Part shown: positions 1 through 4,104 of the stretch, piece by piece
How the letters are laid out: every line of letters begins with the position of its first letter
Position numbering within the stretch: position 1 is the first letter of the stretch
Source of the DNA: Spirochaetia bacterium
GTDB lineage: Bacteria > Spirochaetota > Leptospiria > Leptospirales > Leptonemataceae
Assembly (NCBI GenBank): GCA_029880625.1
Contig: JAOUOA010000217.1
Location: 1 to 5,754 of the forward strand
Direction: 5' to 3'
Length of the DNA stretch: 5,754 bases
Made by a program: the position numbers and the translations under genes
The notes under the pieces: generated by a model
The model's database searches: none
What the model was told of the DNA's origin: nothing
The model's input: only the letters and a program-made list of their open reading frames with translations

Positions 1-457
1 TTTTCATTGTTTAAAAGAAACTCCTTATGTCACATTAATAGATTCTTCTAAGAGAAGACTTGGAATCCTTGAAAAAGAATGTGTTAATAAAGATCTAAAT
101 AATTTAGAGTTTATTTTTGAAAGAATTGAAAATATAAGAAATAGATTTGACTTGGTTACAGCTCGAGCTTTAATTCCTTTTCCGTTTATCATCGAAGTTT
201 TTTCTTCTTCAATTCGAACGGGCGGTCATGCAGTTCTATTTGCTGCTGACAATAAAAGCTTACATAAAACAGAAAAAGAATATCTTGATAAGCTTGGATT
301 TGTTTCACGTGAAACTTTGGTTCCTGATGAAATCAATGTTGAATTTACAAGAACGATTAAAATTTTGGAAAAAGTAAAGAAATCATCGCAGGGTTATCCA
401 AGGCCCTGGAGAAAAATTAAGGAAGAAATATCAGTATGGCAAAAATCATCTGTATAG
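1..457 (+). CDS. rsmG: 16S rRNA (guanine-N7) methyltransferase RsmG, 3' part (5' end outside window)
   Basis: RsmG (GidB) transfers a methyl group from S-adenosylmethionine to N7 of a guanine in the 530 loop of 16S rRNA. The frame is open from base 2, so 151 C-terminal residues are visible. The family is usually about 205-240 residues, so the N-terminal part with the glycine-rich SAM loop lies outside the window. The visible fragment has the end of the Rossmann core: VTLIDSSKRR (residues 10-19), the family's acidic strand followed by S-K-R; FDLVTARAL (49-57), matching the conserved SRA segment; and the C-terminal YPRPWRKIK (132-140), matching the family's PR-x-G-x-x-K ending. There is an internal TTG at 152, but the homology continues upstream of it, so it is not the start. 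The last 22 bases overlap parA. A parS-like site is embedded at codons 101-105. The rsmG-parA-parB order is a classic origin-proximal arrangement, which supports the call. Confidence 0.93.
   Translation, partial: FHCLKETPYVTLIDSSKRRLGILEKECVNKDLNNLEFIFERIENIRNRFDLVTARALIPFPFIIEVFSSSIRTGGHAVLFAADNKSLHKTEKEYLDKLGFVSRETLVPDEINVEFTRTIKILEKVKKSSQGYPRPWRKIKEEISVWQKSSV
301..316. promoter_or_regulatory. parS centromere site (ParB binding), inside rsmG
   Basis: The sequence TGTTTCACGTGAAACT contains a perfect 14-base palindrome, GTTTCACGTGAAAC (302-315). It matches 15 of 16 positions of the widely conserved chromosomal parS consensus TGTTNCACGTGNAACA (an established motif, not a search result); only the last base differs. 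It lies 119 bases before the parA start in the same operon. ParB should nucleate here and spread as a CTP-bound clamp. It encodes Val-Ser-Arg-Glu-Thr in RsmG and uses the only CGT among the 11 arginine codons of the visible rsmG, as expected if the DNA site, not the protein, constrains the codons. No second site of similar quality was found in the window by eye. Confidence 0.88.
419..425 (+). promoter_or_regulatory. Ribosome binding site of parA
   Basis: AAGGAAG lies inside the end of rsmG, with 10 bases between it and the ATG at 436. It supports that start, which is also fixed by the canonical ParA N-terminus. Translation of parA probably begins while ribosomes are finishing rsmG. Confidence 0.6.
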
Positions 458-1197
458 CAAATCAAAAAGGGGGAGTTGGTAAGACAACAACTGCAATTAA
501 TCTTTCAGCTTTTCTTGCAAAAGGTGGGAATAAATTACTTCTGGTTGATATTGATCCACAGGGTAATGGAACTTCCGGTCTCGGAATCAATGGTCACGAT
601 CTAGATAAGACAATTTATGAAGTTTTAATTGGCGATCTTTCTGCTTCAGAAACAATTATTCATTCAGGAATAAATAATCTATCTGTTCTTCCAGCTAATG
701 TTCAACTTTCAGGAATCGAGGTTGATATGCTTCAAAGTGAAAACAAAGAATATAAATTAAAACAGGCATTAGATCAAGTATCCGGAAATTATGATTTTAT
801 CATTATCGACAGCCCACCAAATCTTGGTATTTTAACATTGAACTCATTATGTGCGGCGGAAAGCGTTTTGATTACCTTACAAACAGAATACTATGCACTT
901 GAAGGTTTGTCACAATTGATGAAAGTGATCAACCTGGTTCAAAAATCTTTGAATCCTTCTCTTCGTTTAAATGGAGTTTTATTAACCATGTTTGATGGAC
1001 GAACCTCGCTTGCAAATCAGGTAGTAGATGATGTACGAGAACATTTTAAAGAAAGTGTGTATCAAACGATTATACCCAGAAATGTAAAATTATCTGAAGC
1101 TCCATCTTTTGGTAAGTTTATAGGAGATTACGCTCCTGATTCTACGGGTTCGAAGGCATACGAGGAATTTGCAAAAGAGGTATTGGAACGTGGCTAA
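436..1197 (+). CDS. parA: Chromosome-partitioning ATPase ParA (Soj)
   Basis: ParA is the nucleoid-binding ATPase of the ParABS system. ATP-bound dimers coat the nucleoid, and ParB-parS complexes trigger hydrolysis and follow the retreating ParA. The 253-residue protein has the normal chromosomal Soj length, without the N-terminal HTH extension of plasmid ParA (type Ia). Visible motifs are: deviant Walker A KGGVGKTT (residues 11-18) with the signature lysine K11 and the P-loop lysine K16; the A' region VDIDPQGN (37-44) with catalytic D40; Walker B IIIDSPPNLG (122-131); and the conserved IPRNVKLSEAPSFGK (213-227). DGRTSLANQVVDDVR (187-201) corresponds to the C-terminal region implicated in non-specific DNA binding. 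No key residue is missing. The start gives the standard MAKII(C/A)IANQKGG beginning and has a good ribosome binding site. It overlaps rsmG by 22 bases and parB by 8, so the genes are almost certainly cotranscribed and translationally coupled. Confidence 0.97.
   Translation: MAKIICIANQKGGVGKTTTAINLSAFLAKGGNKLLLVDIDPQGNGTSGLGINGHDLDKTIYEVLIGDLSASETIIHSGINNLSVLPANVQLSGIEVDMLQSENKEYKLKQALDQVSGNYDFIIIDSPPNLGILTLNSLCAAESVLITLQTEYYALEGLSQLMKVINLVQKSLNPSLRLNGVLLTMFDGRTSLANQVVDDVREHFKESVYQTIIPRNVKLSEAPSFGKFIGDYAPDSTGSKAYEEFAKEVLERG
1176..1180 (+). promoter_or_regulatory. Ribosome binding site deciding the parB GTG start
   Basis: AGAGG, followed by T, lies 9 bases before the GTG at 1190. A longer in-frame start (TTG at 1169) exists but has no comparable site and would add seven residues not typical of the family. 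The GTG start yields the usual ParB beginning MAKKLGRGL, so GTG 1190 is preferred. Confidence 0.65.
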
Positions 1198-2053
1198 GAA
1201 ACTGGGCAGAGGATTATCCAATTTAATTCCAGGAGCGGAAAATAAAACTGCTTCTGTAGAGGTGAATCAAAACCCTGATTATCAGGAAATAGATATCAAC
1301 AAACTTTCCCCCAATCCAGAACAACCAAGGAAAAAATTTGTCCAGCAGGAACTTGAAGAACTTGCAGCAACCCTTCATAATGTAGGCTTAATTGAGCCCA
1401 TTGTTGTTCGAAAAATGGATGATCGATTTCAAATTATTTCAGGAGAACGAAGATGGCGTGCTTGTAAAATAGCTGGATTTAAAAAAATTCCCTGCGTTAT
1501 AAAAAATGTAAATGATATTCAGGCTCTGGAAATGGGGATCATTGAAAATATTCAGCGCGAAGAATTATCTCCAATTGAAGAAGCCAGAGCATACGATCAT
1601 CTTATTGAAAAAACAGGAATAAAACCGGGAGATTTATCTGCTAGGGTAGGAAAAGATCGTTCAACAATTACAAATTTATTGAGGTTATTAAAACTTCCTC
1701 CTGAAATTATTGAATTAATAGAGAATGGAAAAATATCTGCAGGTCAGGCCAGACCGTTACTTGGTATCGGAGATCGAAACAAACTTCATTCACTTGTAAA
1801 AAAAATAATCACCGAAGGATGGACTGCCCGAAAAGTTGAAGAAGAGGTTGCAAGAATTCATGAACCTGCATTGGGAAAGCAGAATTCTCAAAATAAAAAA
1901 GATGTAAATATCGCTAAAATTGAAGATCGCCTCAGAGTAAAACTTACAACACGAGTCAGTATTTCGCATAAGAAAAACGGAAGCGGAAAAATATCAATTG
2001 GTTATGCTAATTTGGATGATCTTGAAAGAATTCTTGAAATGATTGGTAAATAA
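1190..2053 (+). CDS. parB: Chromosome-partitioning protein ParB (Spo0J), CTP-dependent DNA clamp
   Basis: ParB binds parS, uses CTP to close into a sliding clamp on neighbouring DNA, loads SMC and stimulates ParA ATPase. From the GTG start it is 287 residues, normal for chromosomal ParB. The basic N-terminus MAKKLGRGLSNLIPG is the ParA-stimulating segment. The ParB/sulfiredoxin-type CTP-binding domain shows EQPRKKF (44-50), SGERRWRACKIAGF (84-97, the GERRxR box) and ENIQREELSPIEEA (119-132). The helix-turn-helix that reads parS is LSARVGKDRSTITNLLRLLKLP (about 149-170). A charged linker follows (about 225-245), then a C-terminal dimerisation domain ending in LDDLERILEMIGK. All expected boxes are present, so the protein looks functional. 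It overlaps the parA stop by 8 bases. It is the last gene of the run, and the next gene is on the opposite strand. The parS at 301-316 is its likely local target. Confidence 0.96.
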   Translation: MAKKLGRGLSNLIPGAENKTASVEVNQNPDYQEIDINKLSPNPEQPRKKFVQQELEELAATLHNVGLIEPIVVRKMDDRFQIISGERRWRACKIAGFKKIPCVIKNVNDIQALEMGIIENIQREELSPIEEARAYDHLIEKTGIKPGDLSARVGKDRSTITNLLRLLKLPPEIIELIENGKISAGQARPLLGIGDRNKLHSLVKKIITEGWTARKVEEEVARIHEPALGKQNSQNKKDVNIAKIEDRLRVKLTTRVSISHKKNGSGKISIGYANLDDLERILEMIGK

Positions 2054-2066
2054 TCAATATTGATTA
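2051..2066. repeat. Perfect 16-base palindrome on the parB stop codon
   Basis: TAATCAATATTGATTA equals its own reverse complement over all 16 bases, and its first three bases are the parB stop codon. As RNA it could form a 6-base-pair stem (TAATCA/TGATTA) with an ATAT loop, but the stem is AT-rich and no T-run follows, so it is a poor intrinsic terminator. A dyad site for a DNA-binding protein is an alternative. The sequence is seen directly; any function is inferred. Confidence 0.45.
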
Positions 2067-2326
2067 AGATTTGAGTTGAGCAGGGATTCAAACTTTTAGA
2101 ATTTAATCGTTTAAAGTCTTTCTCTATCTGATTTATTATGATGATCCAATGGGATTTACAAGAAAAATCCAGTTGCAAAATTGCATAAAGCTAATTGGAG
2201 TTTTCTAGTTTGAAATGTTTTTGAGTGTTGTTTAAATTGATTTTTTCCTTAAACTTTCGCTTTGAATCATTTCATTTTTGTAAACCCAAACTTAAAATCA
2301 AATCTATTAGAGTAAATTTAGATTAA
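2054..2326. other. Intergenic region between convergent parB and the rhomboid-like gene
   Basis: No convincing gene, tRNA or strong GC-rich terminator was seen in these 273 AT-rich bases. The structures present are small inverted repeats: the start-of-region palindrome (2051-2066); GGATTT/AAATCC with a 7-base loop (2152-2170); TGCAA-AA-TTGCA (2174-2185); and GTTTAA/TTAAAC (2230-2254), nested inside a long-range TGAAATG/CATTTCA pairing (2211-2217 with 2268-2274) that is followed by TTTTT. The last could act as a weak terminator for the parAB transcript. Two converging genes should end here, so termination may be inefficient, Rho-dependent, or overlapping and antisense. Confidence 0.6.
2211..2279 (+). 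terminator. Possible weak terminator after parB
   Basis: TGAAATG (2211-2217) can pair with CATTTCA (2268-2274), enclosing a second stem GTTTAA/TTAAAC (2230-2235 with 2249-2254), and is followed directly by five T residues (2275-2279). The stems are AT-rich and the outer loop is long, so this is only the best candidate in the gap and not a clear intrinsic terminator. Confidence 0.18.
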
Positions 2327-3103
2327 TTATTTAACATGTTCATGGTTGTGAAGATGATCCATGCAATATTCATGATCTTCACAATCGATGCAAAAACGAA
2401 AATCCATTTGGGGATTATCCTTTTCTGTAAGCCCGCAGATTTCACATTTATGAATGGATGAGGGCTGTGCGGATTTTAAGCGTGCTTTATGCTGAATCGC
2501 TTTGCCGCGTAGAAAAAGCTTTAAATAAATATCTCTCCCAAAATAAAGTAAAAAATTGGACACAGGTAAAATAAATCCAAGAAAATAAAAAAAGGATCCT
2601 GTGGCAAAAACTACCCTGAAAGTGTTCAAAAACATCAATGCCGCAGCGATCATTGCAATCCATTTTATTTTTATAGGAAGGATAAAAAAGGCGAGTATTT
2701 CAAAATTAGGTGCTAAATAAGCTACAGCAAATAAAATGGAAAGGTAAATATGGTCTGATGTTACAAGTCCTGGGAAAAGGAAAGCTCCAAGAGTGACAAA
2801 AAAGATTCCTGTAAACATATATACATTAAAATGAAAAGCACCGATAGAATTTTCGAGAATTTGACCAAAAATCCAGAGCATATAAAGATATATTGCTAAA
2901 ATGATCCAACGTGTTGCTATATTAAAAGGGAATAAGACAAGATTGATTAGATTATCGTAAGAAAGGTCACCTGGAATTACAACTCCCAGATTCATATGAT
3001 AAAGTATATTGAGTGAAGAAACAGCAGCGGATAAGATAACCAGATATACATAGAGGTTGGGTACTGCAAATTTTCCTAAAATTCTTTCCAATCGATTCAG
3101 CAT
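2327..3103 (-). CDS. Rhomboid-like integral membrane protein with C-terminal Cys/His metal-binding tail
   Basis: A 258-residue membrane protein. After a short basic N-terminus (MLNRLERILGKFAVPNL) there are about six hydrophobic segments up to about residue 190, then a soluble tail. LWIFGQILENSIGAFHFNVYMFTG (about 76-99) resembles the rhomboid signature in which W-x-FG-x-x-LE-x-x-x-G is followed by an amphipathic F/Y segment. The active-site GxSG of rhomboid proteases is absent: the matching segment, LSILFAVAYLAP (about 121-132), has no GxSG, so the protein is probably not a protease. The tail has C220-x2-C223, C238-x2-C241, C247 and a His cluster (250, 252, 254, 256), the pattern KCxxCGxTE..FRFCxxCxxxxEYCxxHLxxHxHV. 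From memory, rhomboid-fold proteins in other anaerobic bacteria carry a similar tail; its metal is probably zinc. Start: ATG 3103 is preferred. An in-frame TTG at 3118 would add five residues, and neither has a clear ribosome binding site. The gene stands alone, convergent with parB and divergent from the next gene. Its partner or substrate is unknown. Confidence 0.75.
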   Translation of the reverse strand: MLNRLERILGKFAVPNLYVYLVILSAAVSSLNILYHMNLGVVIPGDLSYDNLINLVLFPFNIATRWIILAIYLYMLWIFGQILENSIGAFHFNVYMFTGIFFVTLGAFLFPGLVTSDHIYLSILFAVAYLAPNFEILAFFILPIKIKWIAMIAAALMFLNTFRVVFATGSFFYFLGFILPVSNFLLYFGRDIYLKLFLRGKAIQHKARLKSAQPSSIHKCEICGLTEKDNPQMDFRFCIDCEDHEYCMDHLHNHEHVK

Positions 3104-3118
3104 ATCGATTGATTTCAA

Positions 3119-3198
3119 CTTGCATGGTATGAGTCAAGAAAAAGTGTAGATATTGAAAGATAAAGATCAAACTAGCTGGTGATCCTTTCTTAAGAAAA
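3119..3198. promoter_or_regulatory. Divergent promoter region between the rhomboid-like gene and the unknown gene
   Basis: These 80 bases separate two diverging reading frames, so promoters for both are expected. On the minus strand a weak match is TTGATC (3170-3165), 16 bases, then TACACT (3148-3143), each four of six against the sigma-70 consensus. No convincing -35/-10 pair was found for the plus strand. Dyads present are GATCA-N10-TGATC (3165-3184) and TTTCTTAAGAAA (3186-3197). Placement follows from gene layout; the exact promoter boxes are uncertain. Confidence 0.35.
3186..3197. repeat. Perfect 12-base palindrome abutting the start of the unknown gene
   Basis: TTTCTTAAGAAA is its own reverse complement and ends one base before the ATG at 3199, where a ribosome binding site should lie. 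Its AAGAA half gives only a weak Shine-Dalgarno. It may be an operator or simply AT-rich coincidence. Confidence 0.35.
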
Positions 3199-4095
3199 AT
3201 GAAAGAAGAGATTCAATACATAAATAAAAAAATTCAAAAATCCAGAAAAAAAAATCAAGAATATGAATTGGGTATTGATACTTTTCACCTATGCTATGTT
3301 CAATTGAAACAAAAGATACTATGGCCTTCGGTACATATCAATCATATTCTTCCAGAAGAACGAAAAATAATTACCGAAATTCTTCTTGAAAATATTCCTA
3401 CTTTTATAACCGGTTGTTCGATTTTGCCTGAGCCCAGGCCTAGAAAAGATTCAAACCAAATTCATTATGTTCGTTCCTACCATGAAAATGGCTCAGATTA
3501 CATTTATATTTTTAAGGTTTCATGTGAGTATATGGGAGGCGCAGATTCTTCCGAAATCAAGATTGAAGGAAGACAGGGTATAGCTCCGTCTTTTAAAACA
3601 AACCGTATTTATTTTTCATCTCTGTTGATTCCTGTATCAGAAATTGCAAGAGACAATAAAGGTTATATCAATAATTTTACTCCTGTACAGATCAAGGATG
3701 CAATTTTTAAAGTTTCTTCTGATGATGTAATCAGAGATTTTCGCAGTACCGTTCTTTTTGATGAAATCGATTTTTCGGAGGTAAACAATAAAATTACAGT
3801 GCATTTTGAATTTAATTCTTCATGGAAACATAATAAACTTTTCTATCCTTTTGTAATTGATTATCTTTCCTTATGCATGAATCTTATACATCCTGATAAA
3901 AATGCAGTCGATCTGTATGCAGGTATTTTTGACCGTTGCTTTATGAATTTTATGAGTGGAGAGGATTCAGGTACAATGTCAGCTGAGGATAAAAATTTTT
4001 TAAAACGTTATTACAATGACTGGTATTTTGAGAGAATCTTTTCTAGATCAGGCAATCCGCATTGGCTTGTAAAAAAAGTTCCTGATTTTTTTTAA
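3199..4095 (+). CDS. Unrecognised soluble protein, 298 aa, upstream of mnmG
   Basis: I do not recognise this family. The reading frame is long, ends cleanly and has the AT-rich third-position bias of its neighbours, so it is very probably a real gene. The protein has no signal peptide and no membrane segment, so it is likely cytoplasmic. It starts with a Lys/Glu-rich, probably helical stretch (residues 1-22). An alternating hydrophobic/polar middle suggests a beta-rich domain: DYIYIFKVSCEYMG (100-113), RIYFSSLLIPVSEIA (136-150), KITVHFEFNSSW (198-209). A more helical, aromatic-rich C-terminal third follows, ending KRYYNDWYFERIFSRSGNPHWLVKKVPDFF. Its cysteines (32, 73, 109, 226, 248) are scattered and form no metal site. 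Possible landmarks for a family search are EPRPRKDSNQIHY (78-90) and the C-terminal NPHWLVKKVPDFF. ATG 3199 is the first start after the divergent gap; the ribosome binding site is weak. The gene ends nine bases before mnmG in the same frame, implying cotranscription with a tRNA-modification gene. No function can be assigned from sequence. Confidence 0.85.
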   Translation: MKEEIQYINKKIQKSRKKNQEYELGIDTFHLCYVQLKQKILWPSVHINHILPEERKIITEILLENIPTFITGCSILPEPRPRKDSNQIHYVRSYHENGSDYIYIFKVSCEYMGGADSSEIKIEGRQGIAPSFKTNRIYFSSLLIPVSEIARDNKGYINNFTPVQIKDAIFKVSSDDVIRDFRSTVLFDEIDFSEVNNKITVHFEFNSSWKHNKLFYPFVIDYLSLCMNLIHPDKNAVDLYAGIFDRCFMNFMSGEDSGTMSAEDKNFLKRYYNDWYFERIFSRSGNPHWLVKKVPDFF

Positions 4096-4104
4096 TAAGT
4101 ATTT

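Noticed and set aside
390..400. TTATCCAAG and similar TTATCC stretches as DnaA boxes
   Set aside because: Single imperfect matches to TTATNCACA inside coding sequence, with no cluster and no AT-rich unwinding element beside them. The replication origin is not shown to be in this window.
1169..1189. Longer parB start at TTG 1169
   Set aside because: It adds seven residues unlike the family and has no ribosome binding site, while GTG 1190 has AGAGG at good spacing and gives the usual ParB N-terminus.
2069..2100. Minus-strand segment GTTTGAATCCCTGCTC resembling a tRNA T-arm
   Set aside because: The bases flanking the T-loop-like stretch (AAAAG and CCCTG) do not pair, and no D-arm, anticodon arm or acceptor stem can be drawn nearby. 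Treated as chance, not as a tRNA or an attachment site.
2905..2920. CCAACGTGTTGC, another near-palindrome with a central CGTG
   Set aside because: It lacks the CACGTG core of parS and sits in coding sequence of the rhomboid-like gene.
2967..3170. 67-residue minus-strand reading frame overlapping the start of the rhomboid-like gene
   Set aside because: It lies in another frame over the conserved N-terminus of the membrane protein and shows no domain or ribosome binding site, so it is a shadow of that gene.
3517..3530. GTTTCATGTGAGTA, a partial parS look-alike in the unknown gene
   Set aside because: It matches only about 10 of 14 core positions and is not palindromic, so it is below what is expected of a ParB site.
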